Below are positions 1 to 11,865 of a stretch of 64,000 nucleotides of DNA, in pieces. The stretch lies in the NCBI GenBank assembly GCA_026874595.1, contig CM049321.1, positions 9,420,979-9,484,978 of the forward strand, written 5' to 3'. How positions within the stretch are numbered: the first letter of the stretch is position 1; each line of letters starts with the position of its first letter. The stretch comes from Sipunculus nudus (taxonomy: Eukaryota > Annelida > Sipuncula > Golfingiida > Sipunculidae). The notes below the pieces were generated by a model, which saw only the letters and a list, made by a program, of their open reading frames with translations, was not told the DNA's origin and did not search any database. The position numbers were made by a program, and so were the translations under genes.

Positions 1-880
1 TAGGTCACCGGGCCCTATAATTTGCAAGCTTTAATTAAAAAAAAAACATGATTTGAGCACTCTGAGAGTCAGATGGGCTTCAACATTATACGTTTGCCCT
101 AGAGTCTTCTTATGTGACATTCAAGGAAGTCACGGGCAAATTTTCTTGAAAATATGAAATTAGGTCACCGTGACCAAAATACTGCGAGCGACTGGCCAAA
201 AACATTATTTTAAATACCAAGGGTGAGACAATCGTATAAATTTTAAATGTTACGCCTTAAATCTTATAACACAAGATCCGAGGAGGTTCTGGTCATATCT
301 CCTTTGAAATATGAGACTCGGTCATGTGACCTATATTCTGCAAGCAACTGGTCAAAACTATGATAACGAGCACCTAGACAGCCAGACAGGGCACAAAACT
401 TTACTTTCTGACCTGGAGCCTTCAAATATGACATCCAGTGAGATCCCTTGCAAGTTTCCTTTGAACCACAAAATTAGATGACCGTGACCTATATTCTGTG
501 AGCCATGAGTAGAAAACCAAACTTGGGCAGAAAGTAAGACAGGTCACAAATTTATACTGTTCGATCTATAAATGTCTTTCTTATTGTGAAAGGAGATTGT
601 ATTGTCTCCTTGGAGACAAACTGTATTCTGTGAGCTGTGTGAAATAACATGATTTAAGGACCCCATAAGTCAGATGGACACAAAGTCACAGCAGTAGAAA
701 ATTCTAACTTGCCATTTAGGAAGTTTCTTGTTAAATATTCTTGGAAACCTTACATAAGGTTGCTGTTACCTATGTTCTAAGAGCTATGGCAAAAAAAAAC
801 GCTTTTATAGCACTCAGGAAGTAATTCTACCCATTTTTTTAGGTTTCATGACAAATATATTTCACCTGACAATAACATGA
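1..880 (-). repeat. Diverged ~150-bp satellite array (left copy)
   Basis: Words recur at roughly 145-165 bp: a CTTCTTATGTGACATTC-like block near 102, relatives near 258, 421, 566 and 701, and TATATTCTGYRAGC with following CAACTGG/GTGAGC variants near 327, 492 and 622. The reverse complement matches the repeat at 59940-61010 (GAAGATT, GGTTCTGG, TCTCCTTTGAAA and GACCTATATTCTG blocks in the same order), so this is the same family inverted. About five to six very diverged copies are present. No coding frame is supported. The period resembles the old ~160-bp satellites reported in bivalves, but I cannot confirm identity by eye. Confidence 0.7.
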
Positions 881-2258
881 ATAACTAAAGACTCACTCAG
901 AGAGCGCAGACATCCGACAAGGCAGCTCATTACCCCAACATGGAATTGTCAGAAATGTAGCATTTTTCCTTTAAAATATTCCTGGATTCAGATGGTGACC
1001 CGGGTCACGTCCAAAATTTTAACAATTGTTCTTTCTTTCATGACTGAGCTATTCAGAAAATGCCATCAAAATCCGTTGAAAACCTATTGAATAATGTTGC
1101 TAACAGAAAAAGAAACTACAGGAGGAACTGATATAAATAAGCCCTCGAAGCCCCGACGTAGGCTGATAAACGGTTAGTAGCGTCCTGGACAACCAGATTT
1201 GAGAACCTGATCGCTAGATCGTTTTGTTTTACTTTATAAAAGACAGTCCATGCTACGTCTGCACGTGAAAAAGGCTACTCATAAGTGGAGAAAATGTATG
1301 TGTACCATTTATTCATTATATATGAAGAAGTCCCTTTGTAATGAACCGCTATCAATTACCAGACAGACTGTTGTATTATAAATAGAATATCAGTGTGATG
1401 CAGCAGAATTACATTACCGGCAAATATATATTTGATTTATTCTTGCATATTATCATGCACAAAAAATTATCAAATGTTCAAGGCAAAACTTGATACCCAC
1501 CACCACCAGTAATCAGGATATTGAAAAAGTGTGATCATGTCATGTTAAAATTTATGTAGTTTTACCAAAATTATACAATGTCCATTTCTTTACTTATTTT
1601 ATGTATGGGCTGTATTTTAAGCCTGGTTGTATAAAATGTCAAAAGTTGCCTTTTGACATCCTTTTGTCTCGTTACAAAACAAGATGTGATCACATTTATT
1701 GACTATTTTTATTGTTAGACAGTAAGCAGTTAAACGAATATGATGATAACTGTATAATTAATAAGGGAATAATATCTTACGCACGATACGTGCGTTTGAA
1801 AGGTGTTACTCGTCTATCACTAGGTGGCGTAGAAAAAGTGAATTTCCAAGACGTTGTCCTCTTGTAGGAGGGGGGTGTAATTAGTACATGCATTACCTGT
1901 CATATATAGCTGAACGGCATTGGCCAATCGTTTATTGATACAAGAGAGCATTTTATGAAATGTATTTGCATTTGAAAATCAAATGTTTCATACTCTGCCT
2001 GCATTTAAATGCATAGCTACTGGTAGCTCTGCATTTAAATGCAAATGCAAAGGCCATATTTTCAAATGTGCATTTAACCCCAAACCTGGATCATGGGAAA
2101 TATTGATTGTTTTTAAATCTTAGTCTGATAAAAGTGGACACCACCATAAAACTAGATTCTTAACATTTAATATTTTATATGTAAAATTTATCACTCAAAC
2201 GTGTGCAAATTGAATCATACTTTTATGTATATGTCTAATTATTTGTTTTATCTTGCAG
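881..2258. other. Non-coding upstream region of the Toll-like receptor
   Basis: No coding frame is recognised. It holds a possible TATA box (TATAAAAG near 1236-1243), a CCAAT box at 1924-1928, octamer-like ATTTGCAT at 1964-1971 and ATGCAAAT at 2039-2046, and a large palindrome at 2001-2042. It ends in a pyrimidine-rich acceptor TTATCTTGCAG at 2248-2258, which suggests an intron between an untranslated first exon and the receptor exon. The promoter itself is inferred only. Confidence 0.3.
2001..2042. promoter_or_regulatory. 42-bp near-perfect palindrome upstream of the TLR
   Basis: GCATTTAAATGC occurs at 2001-2012 and again at 2031-2042. Between them lies TAGCTACTGGTAGCT, itself nearly self-complementary, so the whole block folds on itself. 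An octamer-like ATGCAAAT overlaps its right edge. The structure is seen directly; a regulatory role is inference. Confidence 0.4.
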
Positions 2259-2451
2259 AAAACATCAAGGAAATCCGTTGAAAATACGTTGGATGAAGGG
2301 AACTTCATATTATGATTAATGATATAAATCTTGCCGTATTTGGGTATTAACTTTTGAGACTCTAAAGTGCTCACATACTTATGTAAACGGAAACGTGCAG
2401 AGGAACTGTTCACTGTTTGGTGTTTTCTGTTTACCTGATCGACTAGAAGAC

Positions 2452-4780
2452 ATGATGAACACTGGCATACTGATCATCTCTCTTATGCATCTTGTTGAGA
2501 TTTACCCTGCTGAATCGAAGTTTAATTGTACTCCATGTACCTGCAAATTCACGGAAAGCTCCATATTCGTAGACTGTAAGCAAAAAAAATTAAGAGATGT
2601 GCCCGATCTTTGCAGTGAAAATGTAACCAAATTTTCACTAGTGGATAACAAGTTAACCCGTATTAGAAGTCATGCCTTTTTCAGCTGCAATAACTTGATT
2701 ACATTAGACCTTACATCTTCATGTATCCGCATTTTGGACGAAGACGCTTTCGAGGGACTTTCTAGCTTAAGAGTTCTCGATTTAAAATTCAATCTACTAG
2801 GTTCAGACCCTCAACAGCTTGAAAAATTAGATGTCTTTAAACCACTGGCAGCTTTAGAATCGTTAGATATGTCCAACAATAAGAAACTTGGCAATAGCAA
2901 ATACAGGGTCTTAATATTTCTGATGCGCTCGCTGCCAAAATCAAGGTTGAAATTCCTGGACTTGTCATTTGTCTCGCATTACAGTGAGATTTTAGGTAGT
3001 GTAATCACTCTTGAATTTTTAGAATCTATCAGGAGTGAGTCATTAACATTCCTTGGTCTGGGCTCTAACAGAATTCGAGTCATACACGGGTTTTTAGCTA
3101 ACTTTACCCCAAATTTAGAAACACTTTCTATCTCATCAAATAGACTCTTTTCATTTATTTTCCTCTTAGATCTAAAACGGCTAACAAGTTTAGATATAAA
3201 CGACCAAATATTACCGGTAAGGAACAAACAAGTAGTAAGTGAATTATACAACCATGGTTTACCTTCATGGACGTATCTTCCAACAAGAAAATTTCAAAAT
3301 CTTACTCATGCAATCGGCTATGAAACAGAGAGGAATAAAACTGATGGATTTATTCAGGGACAACATTTACCTAACACCACTTATTTTATTCCCTTACCCA
3401 CAAATTTCTCAGTGTTATATGCCTCGGGTGTAGATTATTTTCCATTGTGGCATTCGGGGGGCACTATATACGTGTTAAACAGAGGACATCTGGGTGAAGT
3501 AATTATATACTTCGCAAACAACGCCTTGCAAAGACATCCAAGTGATGTAATAGAGTTGCAATATCCATCCATCGGTATATCGATTGAGCTTTCATCTAAC
3601 AATTTATGTAATATTTCGAAACGATCACTTGGCAAAAACTTTGCTGCTGCTATAGTGTCGATCAATTTAGCTGACAACGATCTAGGTGCCATGGTTGCTC
3701 AAAGTGATAACCCATTACCACATTTCAGTAATTTGAAATATTTAGATCTCAGCTCTAATAACATAATATTATATATCGCCCAAACACTTCAATAACAGAA
3801 ACTTGGTGAATTTAGAGAGCTTTATCCTCAAAAACAACTTTTTGCTTGACATTCCAGCTCAAATAATTTTGAACACTCTGACGACATTAGACCTTTCAAA
3901 CAACAGGATTGTGAACTTAAAGAAAGATGTTGTATTACAACTTAGCAGTTCATTTAAAGCAGCGGAAAAGAAAGGAATCTCCTTCACTGTAGTCCTGAGC
4001 GATAACCCTTTAGGTTGTTCATGTAATTCATTATTCTTTCTAAAATTCATCTATAAAAACCAGCAAAACCTTACAGGTATTGAACAAATGTCTTGTGGTC
4101 TAAATGGAAAGCAAGTGTCTTTCTCTAAGTTACAAAGTAATATTTTGCCACACCTAGAGAAAAGCTGCATGAGTTTACAATGGCTGTATGTTACCGCAAG
4201 TTGTCTTGTTATCCTTATGATATGTTTGTCATTGTCTGCGATTGCGTATCGGCACCGCTGGGACATAAAATATTTCTGCCTCCGTTTGAAAATACGGCGT
4301 GAACTCTACGCTGAACTGTTAGAAGAAGACGGGGCTTTTCAATATGATGCTTTCATAGCCTACAACGAAAGAGACTTACCGTGGGTCGACAATCACCTTG
4401 TTGCAAACTTAGAGGGGGGAGAAACCCATTTTCGTCTGTGTTTTCACCAGAGAGACTTTGAAATCGGGTGGCCCATTGAAGAGAATATCCTTCGAAGTAT
4501 ATCGACGAGTCGCAAAACCATAATTGTGTTGTCACGACATTTCATTGGGAGCGGTTGGTGTAAATTTGAAATGCACATGGCCCGGATTCACATGATGGAA
4601 AGGGGAGTTGATAAACTTATCGTTATAATGCTTGAGGAAATTCCAACCACTGACATGCCGCGCACCCTGGTGGCTATCATGAGGCGCCACACGTATCTGG
4701 AGTGGCCCGGGGAAAATATGATCGACAAAGTTCCAATGTTTTGGTCACGACTTCGGTCTGCCCTTACGCAGAGACAATGA
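2452..4780 (+). CDS. Toll-like receptor, frameshifted (pseudogene, null allele or sequence error)
   Basis: A single large exon encodes a leucine-rich-repeat receptor of the Toll family, an innate immune sensor of the plasma or endosomal membrane that signals through a cytoplasmic TIR domain. The ATG at 2452 is followed by a hydrophobic signal peptide (~20 residues). Next come a CTPCTC cysteine cluster, LRRs such as LKYLDLSSNNI, an LRRCT (GCSCNSLFF to KSC, about 4001-4168), one membrane span (LYVTASCLVILMICLSL, about 4178-4249) and a full TIR (about 4340-4762). The TIR has box 1 YDAFIAYNE, box 2 LCFHQRDFEIGWPIEENI and a box-3 FW. The frame breaks once, between about 3765 and 3779: frame 1 stops at 3795, while the LRR continues one frame over (YISPKHFNNRNLVNLESF) without loss. 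That equals one extra base or two missing bases in an AT run. Everything else is intact, at about 780 residues. An acceptor at 2257-2258 suggests a 5' untranslated exon upstream. Confidence 0.9.
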
Positions 4781-5089
4781 TATTCCAAAAGATTTAAATG
4801 ACGGTAAAACTTATGCTGGAAGCTTTTGCACCGAACATAGTTGGAAACTGATATTATTTTGCCTTTGAACTAATGAAGCAACATTTTTTTCCAGTATTGT
4901 CTTTTGCATACTTTGTCATTTCGATGTCATTTTTATTGCAGAATGTACACATATACATATATAATGAATACAACAAGCACAACCATGAAAATGAATAGAA
5001 AAGTATTGACAAGAAAAAATACGATAACATTAATATATATATATATGTATACATATATACTTATTTAAAATTTATTTCATTACCATTAT
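4781..5089. other. TLR 3' flank, AT-rich
   Basis: The TLR 3' untranslated sequence should begin here. I see no strong AATAAA within the first 300 bases. A short TA microsatellite lies near 5032-5045. No gene is seen. Confidence 0.4.
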
Positions 5090-8000
5090 ATTTATTTTGT
5101 ACAGAAATTTGACTTGAAATATAGACAACGCTGATTGGATTTAGTCCAAATATCAGATATTAATTTAGTATGTTATGTATATAATGTATAGCATGTAAAA
5201 CAAGCATCCGTATATACACAGAAGTTAACAATGCTCGTCAGTTATAGGGAAACATCCAGGTTTATAAAAATGAATATTAGCTTTCTGCAGACATAATGTT
5301 ACACCATCTAAACCAGACAGTTTCATATTTTGTTAATTTTTCGTCGGATAAAGCCATTTGTTTTCAATAGAATAGTATGCTTTAATAAACTTGACGACAC
5401 TTCTTCAATATAATGTTTCTTATTTACATTTTGACATGTTTATGAAATACTTAACTAGTAGTATTATGATCCCCTTTAACTGCTTAGGCAAAAATGTATT
5501 ACTGTGAGAAGATTTTTCGTATATCAAAATTCTCCAACTATCTAGACACTTCATACCATTACTGTTTTACGAAAATGCAGTCATAGAAAATATGAGATAT
5601 AGTTTCTTTATCTCTTTTAAAAAAGGCACAATACTCATGTTCTGTTGAGCAAGCTTTTGCAAGTAAATTGATGGTACCTTAAGTATCTATGTAGTTATTG
5701 AACATATAGTTGTAAAACCTTCTAGAATTGTATGTTTATTACAGTTTGCAATGTATTGATGCAATCCTGAAATACTATGTTCTAAGTGTACATATTTCTC
5801 GTCAACACATTTAGTATAAACATCATTTACAAGCTTTGGCATTTGAATAATATTATTGATTTTAGATGCTTTAGTATATTTTGCTGGTTTCCATTATGTA
5901 GGGATTGCATGTATAATTCTATTATTTATCATTACCTTTACATCTCTGCAATAAATATGCTTTTTATCAATTACGGAGGTATTTTATGTCAGCTTCATAC
6001 CATTTTTCTATTAAATATATTTATTTTCAGGTATTTTATTTACAGAAATTGAGAGAAACAAACTCTTTACGAAACAAAGAAATATTGTTAAAGATCAAGA
6101 TCCTCAGTATTTACATGGCATATAAATATGTATGAAGATAAATTTTTAAAATTGCAATTTTCAACGGTCTCGATCCTAGTTTCAAATTTGATTTCAGTAA
6201 TCTTTTAATTCAAGTAATTTTAATTGCTTGTAATTTGACCAGATATCAACCATGTCTAGACCACCATTACTCATTGATGCTTTCAGAGTAACTCTTTTTA
6301 ATATGCTATTTTGTTTGTCAATATAAATCTGTAAGTTCTGCTATCCATTTCTATTAAAAAAAATGTTACATTTGCCGTTGGGAGCACTAAGTCCTGGTAT
6401 TGTGGTTGTAATACCAATTCAGATTTTACAACTGGTGTTAAATCTCTCTTGGACCAAATATTAACCAATAGTTATTTTTTTTTCTAGTAAATGTAAAATA
6501 TTCAGTTCAGAGTTTGAATTTTGCTGTTATTCTTTATACCTAAAATTGTAATTGGTTCATTTGTCAATTTTTGGCCTAAATTCTCTATTCTGATTTTTTA
6601 TCAACTAACAGTTTGTAATATTTTAGACTGTTTAATATTTTCTTTTACAACCACATGTTGCTACTGATAAATATTGTGGTAGCATCAGCATATTGAGAAA
6701 TAACATGCTTCATATTGTGAATCTCTATACACTTTATGGTTTATTGTATAAATAAGGTGAAAGAGGGCAGCCTCGCCGAACTCAGGAGGCCCATCCATTA
6801 TTAATTTCACATTATAGTATATCTTTGTAAAAAAATTTCAATCATTTAACAGAAATCGTCTCCAAAAATGCAATGTTTAAGTGATTGTTTTATAAATGAC
6901 TATTCTAGTAAGTCAAAAGCCTTTTGGAAGTATATTATTATTTTTTAAACAGATTTTTCTTCATTAATTTATCCGTTCTGCTTATGCTTTTACCTTTGTA
7001 TCTATTTAGAAAAAAGTTTGAACATGATAGATAAGGCTTTGGAGAACCCTCCTCTGCAATCTACAAGCCATTTATTGAAGAACTTGTTTATACTTAGTAT
7101 ATACTTATATTAGTCATATAAGGTTTCCAGTTCTTAAGTAAAATTAAATATTTAAACTTTTGTGGCATTACTGTAATGATTCCCTGTCGTCTTAAAATAT
7201 CTAAACAGCCCTTCTAAAAGGAATATTAAAAAAAAAAGCCATCAGATATGTTTTAATTTCTTCCCAAAATTATTTATAAAATTCAACCATCAGCTCCTGG
7301 TATTTTGCCATGTTAAAAGTTCTCAAACATTCAAATATTACTTTGTCTAACAGTTCATTTTCGCAATATAGTTTTTTAATCTTGTGAAAACATACTGGTA
7401 TGCTTTGTCTGAGTAAAAAAACCCTACAGAATGGTCCTCAGTTGGTGTCCACTGGTATATTGTCTAACGCCCTGTCAAAATATTTTGATAAAATTTTTCC
7501 CAGATTTCGTGCTCGTTATCACCTTTGTTCTGGTTATTATACAAACTGTTCTCCAGGTTGTAAACATATTTAATAGGGTTTCCATCTTGTTATGCGTTTA
7601 AACATAACTGATTCCGTATTTTTTCATGAATCATTTTCTCAATTTCAGACTTCTTGTCATTTATCTCTTGCATTATTTTATCATCAAAATTGTGAGCATA
7701 TTTGTCTTCCAGTTTTTAGTCTATTTTCTAGATGTTGGAGGAAAATTGTTTCTTTTTATTTATCTCGAATGAATAAGCAATTACTGCCCCTCCTAGTTTA
7801 AACTTAGTAATTTTACATATTCTGTATGATCTAAATGTTTAAAAATAAATTTTCCGAAAACTGGGCCTCCTCTATTTACTTCTAGATCAAGTGTAATTTC
7901 CAAAGAAGGAGTCAGTTCGGTATCCAGGTGAATGTTTTTTTTTACAATATCAATAAAGTTTCTTGCTATTAGAATAAAATCTAACCTACTAAAGACTGGG

Positions 8001-8285
8001 GAAGGGTTAAGTTTTTTCCAGGTATACTTAACTTTTACAGGATCCCGTTCTTTCCATATGTCTATAAAAGATCTGAGTTTTCTATTCGTGTATTTATTGC
8101 CCTTTTTGCTCTGTAGTTTTTACATGGATTACTGCCCTTATTATCATTTTCTATATAATGAGTTAGGTTACAATCGCGAACTAACAATTAGTTAACATTT
8201 GGTAAAGACTCAGCAATTCTCATAATCTATAAGTGAATAGGCGGAATCTTCTCCTCTAGGTCCATATAAATTCACCATCTTACAA
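5090..8285 (-). mobile_element. Decayed L1-like LINE retrotransposon, 5' truncated
   Basis: Reading the minus strand from 8285 downwards gives, through many stops and frame changes, the order of an L1/Tx1-type ORF2. The endonuclease spans about 8283-7800 (NLYGPRGEDSAYS; YTWKKLNPSPVFSRLDFIL near 8040-7960; NRGGPVFGKF). The reverse transcriptase spans about 7390-6480 (EFYK-FWEEIKTYL; KAFDLLE; ISQYADATTIFI, where the YADD catalytic box has become YADA). Post-RT words follow: WSKRDLTPVVKS near 6460, then NGGLDMVDIW near 6260. The C-terminal cysteine segment CAFFKRDKETISHIFYDC is near 5640-5590. The element is dead. Its 5' end stops where the 32-34-bp minisatellite begins, as expected of truncated reverse transcription or later replacement. 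The exact 3' end is uncertain, near the AT-rich 5050-5090. Confidence 0.85.
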
Positions 8286-8297
8286 TGAAACATCTAA

Positions 8298-8967
8298 TAA
8301 TTAGATTGTACATGGCTCCGGGTGCATTCTCTCATAATATTGTTCATAGCTGCGAACTTCCCTTCAATAAATTGTCCTAAGCTCAGAGTGCATATTTTAA
8401 AAATAACTGACCATAGCTCGGTGTGTATTCTCTCATTAAAATATCCAAAGTTCAGAACTTTACTCATGAGAGTGACCATGGCTTCAAAATTTTCCTCATT
8501 AGATTTTCCATAGCTCCCAACATTCCCTCATTAGATTGTCCAAAGAACCTTGTGCATTCCTTCCTTAGATTTGCCAAAGCTCTGAACTTTCCCTCATTAA
8601 ATTATCCATACCACCAAACTTTTCCTCAATAGATTATCCATAGCACCGTGCGCACTCCCTCACTAGATTGTCAATAGCTTAGAGTGCTTTCCCTCATAAG
8701 ATTGTCAATAGCTCCTTGTGCATTTCCTGACTGGATTGGCCATAGCTCAGAGTGGATTCACTCATTAGATTGTCCACAGCACGGAACTTTTCCTCAGTAG
8801 ATTGTCGATAGCTCCGAACTTTCCCACATTTGATTATCGATAGCGCAAAACTTTTTCCTCATTAGATGGTCCATAGCTCAGAAATTATATTGTCAATAGC
8901 TCCGTGTGCATTCCCTTATTAAACCGTCCATAGCCCTGAACTTTCACTAACTAGATTGTCCAATCTA
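8298..8967 (+). repeat. 32-34-bp minisatellite, about 20 diverged copies
   Basis: The unit is close to GATTGTCCATAGCTC followed by NGARCTTTCCCTCATTA. It repeats every 32-34 bp across the whole interval with many substitutions and two alternating middle variants (AGAGTGCATT versus GAACTTT). It abuts the LINE on the left and the pogo-like terminal repeat on the right. Translated frames through it are periodic artefacts, not genes. Confidence 0.85.
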
Positions 8968-9315
8968 CAGTCGAACCTCTATAATGTGGGCACCCTTGGG
9001 ACTGGACCAAAGTGCCCACTTCATAGAGGTGCCCACTATATGGAGGTAATGTCCAGCACATAGAGTGCTGCCCCCTAGTATGATATATTGCTAAAATTAC
9101 TCATGTTTTGAAATTATTATATATTAAAATATTGCATGCACCATCTCTCTTTATCTAATGATTTTTTTTTTTTCAGTGACAATTTATTTTTAATTATCAG
9201 GACATTTGTTAGAAAATATGCATTTAATTGCATAAAAGTATGGGAAAAAAAGGCACAATAAAAGGAAGCTGTATGCAGATGGTCTATAAGATAGGTGAAT
9301 TCAATATATATATAA

Positions 9316-9318
<3 letters not shown>

Positions 9319-9364
<46 letters not shown>
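9319..9364. repeat. (TA)n microsatellite
   Basis: About 23 uninterrupted TA units inside the pogo-like element. The Ile-Tyr open frames crossing it on both strands are artefacts. Confidence 0.95.
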
Positions 9365-9367
<3 letters not shown>

Positions 9368-10229
9368 TCGAAGAATCAAGCCAACACACAACTTAGGCAA
9401 TCATTGGTTTCATCATTATATGAATTGTCAGGCCAGACCTGAAATGCACGTACACTGCACATAGGTTTCTAGATTGTATGCAATCAATAAAATATATAGT
9501 GACAGTGAATCTAGAGATCGACAGAGAAATTCATGCTACTCATTAAGTCATGTTCAATTTAGAAGAGGAACCTTGTTATGAGCGATGACGGTTTCAGAAT
9601 AGAAAGCTTTATAATATGGTACGGTGGTTGGACAATATACATTAAACTCAGGTTGTTATGATCCATCAATTACTTGTGGACATCTTAATTGATTGAGTTA
9701 AATTTAAGACTTCCACTCACCTGTCGTGGCTTATACCTGGTTGCTAGTGTAAACAAAAGAGAGCCTGCTACACCCCTTGGGGTCTGGGTAACAGAGATTG
9801 ACATGAAAAATTAGAGTGGTGATGATAGAGGGCAAAAGGTTTAAATACTCGAAATTTTTAACGCCCAAGTGCTTCTGACATAGGTCGGTCTATTCAAACA
9901 GTTTTAATCAGGGGCATCTTTGACTTTTTCATAGCGGAATTTAGCTCTGTGCCTACAGGTGGAGACGATTTCAGCTCTTTTGTTGAGCATGGATGTCGGG
10001 TCTGCAGTTTCGATCACTGTCTTCTCGCTGAGGCATAAATCTCATCGTCGTGTTCCACACCGGTATGGCGTCGCACGTTGAGCTATACTCTATGTGACTG
10101 TGTAGTCCAATTCCTAGTCAGTCTTCAAAATTCCATATGTACTTGGACAGCTCCGTTTCATTTCTGCATTTAGCGGCCCTTAACGAGTGTTTGTGGGTAT
10201 TAAAACGGGTTCTGTAAGTCCATAAGAGT

Positions 10230-10482
10230 GTCGAACGGATTTGGTGGGCGTGGAAACTGTTATCGAAAGGGGTTTGGTGGGCGGGGAAACTGTTGTCGAA
10301 TGGGTTTGGCGGGCGTGGGAACTGTTTCGAACGGGTTTGGTGGGCGTGGTAATGTTTTCGAACGGGTATGATGGGCGTAGAAACTGTTGTCGAACGGGTT
10401 TGGTGGTCGTGGAAAATGTTGTCGAACGGGTTTGGTGGGCGTGGAAAATGTTGTCGAACGGGTTTGGTGGGCGTGGAAACTG

Positions 10483-10484
<2 letters not shown>
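10230..10484 (+). repeat. 32-bp minisatellite, eight copies
   Basis: The unit is GTCGAACGGGTTTGGTGGGC followed by GTGGAAAATGTT. Eight copies run head to tail with 0-6 changes each, the last ones nearly identical, and the array passes directly into a long (TA)n. It is G-rich on this strand, unlike the AT-rich surroundings. Open frames through it simply repeat a short peptide. Confidence 0.9.

Positions 10485-10577
<93 letters not shown>
10484..10577. repeat. (TA)n microsatellite
   Basis: About 94 bases of alternating A and T, broken only by one extra A at about 10540. It is fused to the end of the 32-bp minisatellite. Confidence 0.95.
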
Positions 10578-10580
<3 letters not shown>

Positions 10581-10949
10581 ATTCATTTTATGTTTCATAT
10601 GCACAAAAAGGCAAAGCAGCATGTGGTATTTACCAAAGGACAGTACGTCACTAATCTAAATACTATCATCTTAAGTAAACATTCTATATCAATCAGACAA
10701 GTAAGTAAAGTACAAACATTTATTCAGTCACTGGAAGTCCATAAACATTTGATGTGTGTGGTTCACTTTGAATGAATGTTTTAAATGGTCACAATTCTTA
10801 TTTCTTTGTGAGTAAGTCTGTGATTAAAGATTGTTTGGAGCAAAGTGCAGCCAATTTTCTATTAGAGAGTCTAAGCTGAACAAGATTTCAACAGCTGAAT
10901 AGTCCATGTATTCTGCACAAATTCCTTCAGTCGATCAATGCAGTTCTAT

Positions 10950-11865
10950 TTAAACGATATCACTGAGGCTTTCGGTGTTGGTTCAGTGTCACACTCAGAG
11001 TCGCAATCAGCTGGTGTAACAGAGTTAACAACTTGATTATTCTAGTTCTCGTCCTCAAACGCATGTACCTGTAGTTTACCATCAGCGGCTTCCATCTCTG
11101 CTTCTGGGATGACGGATAATCCCAGCTGGGCTGTGTAGGCAGGAGGCCGGTCATCCTCCTCTGTCCAGCCCTGTACAGTGTGATTAGTGGGAAACCCTGC
11201 CTTTACCAAACATTTAGTGATGGTTTCCTTCCGCTCCTCTGCCCACGCCCGCCTAATCAGGTCCACAGCATCAAGCACAGAGATGCTCTTGGTCAGATCA
11301 CTCACGGCATCACAATGGTCCATGCTAGTAGCCACCTTGGAGAGGAATGACTGCGGTAATTAAGTTTTAATGCCCTGATCACACCTTGGTCTAGTGGTTT
11401 TAACTTTGATGTAGTGCCGGCGGAAAAGTGAGCAGTTTCATATTTGTCAGATTGATGCCGCGAGGGTGGCTGGGAGCATTATCCAGAGTTAATAGCACAC
11501 GTCCGTTCTGCAAGCGCATCTGTCGATCTAGGTCCTTTAGTCAGTCTATGGACAGGACAGTAGTCATCCATGCTTTGACTTGAAGCTTTTTCTCTCTTCT
11601 TCAACATTTAAATACTCAAATGTTCCCTCTAACGCTTAAGAATGTTGCCAACTGCATCCTCAGAGATGCTATACTTGTCAAAAAGCTTTCTCTGAGATAG
11701 CCCGCTCTCTGAATCTTTAATCAGATCAACCTTTTGAGGTAATGTCAAATCTTTACTCTTTGAATTCGTGGTTGATATGTTCACAAGTGAAGAGTAACTA
11801 TGATTATGATACAAAACGGCAAATTCACAGTATGAATCGTAATGTAACAGCTGTTCAGAAAACAC
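10950..11865 (-). pseudogene. Internally deleted pogo/Tigger transposase (DDE, CENP-B-like HTH)
   Basis: Minus-strand reading starts with a CENP-B/Psq-type helix-turn-helix (KDLTLPQKVDLIKDSESG, then QRKLFDKYSISEDAVGNILK) at 11760-11632. About 70 bases later it resumes with the DDE segment NGRVLLTLDNAPSHPRGINL (about 11510-11450), where the D of LDN is the second catalytic Asp. PLDQGVIRALKLNYRS follows at about 11400-11350, then VLDAVDLIRRAWAEE and CLVKAGFP (about 11280-11200), and an acidic tail ends near 10950. The second half of the DNA-binding region and the segment with the first catalytic Asp are missing, and there are stops and shifts. It is a fossil non-autonomous copy. Confidence 0.85.

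Noticed and set aside
9117-9464. Open frames on both strands across the TA tract
   Set aside because: They are Ile-Tyr repeats made by the microsatellite, with no start context or domain.
10118-10775. Overlapping 90-154-codon frames on both strands
   Set aside because: They are translations of the 32-bp minisatellite and the adjacent TA tract. Periodic peptides in several frames at once show there is no real gene.
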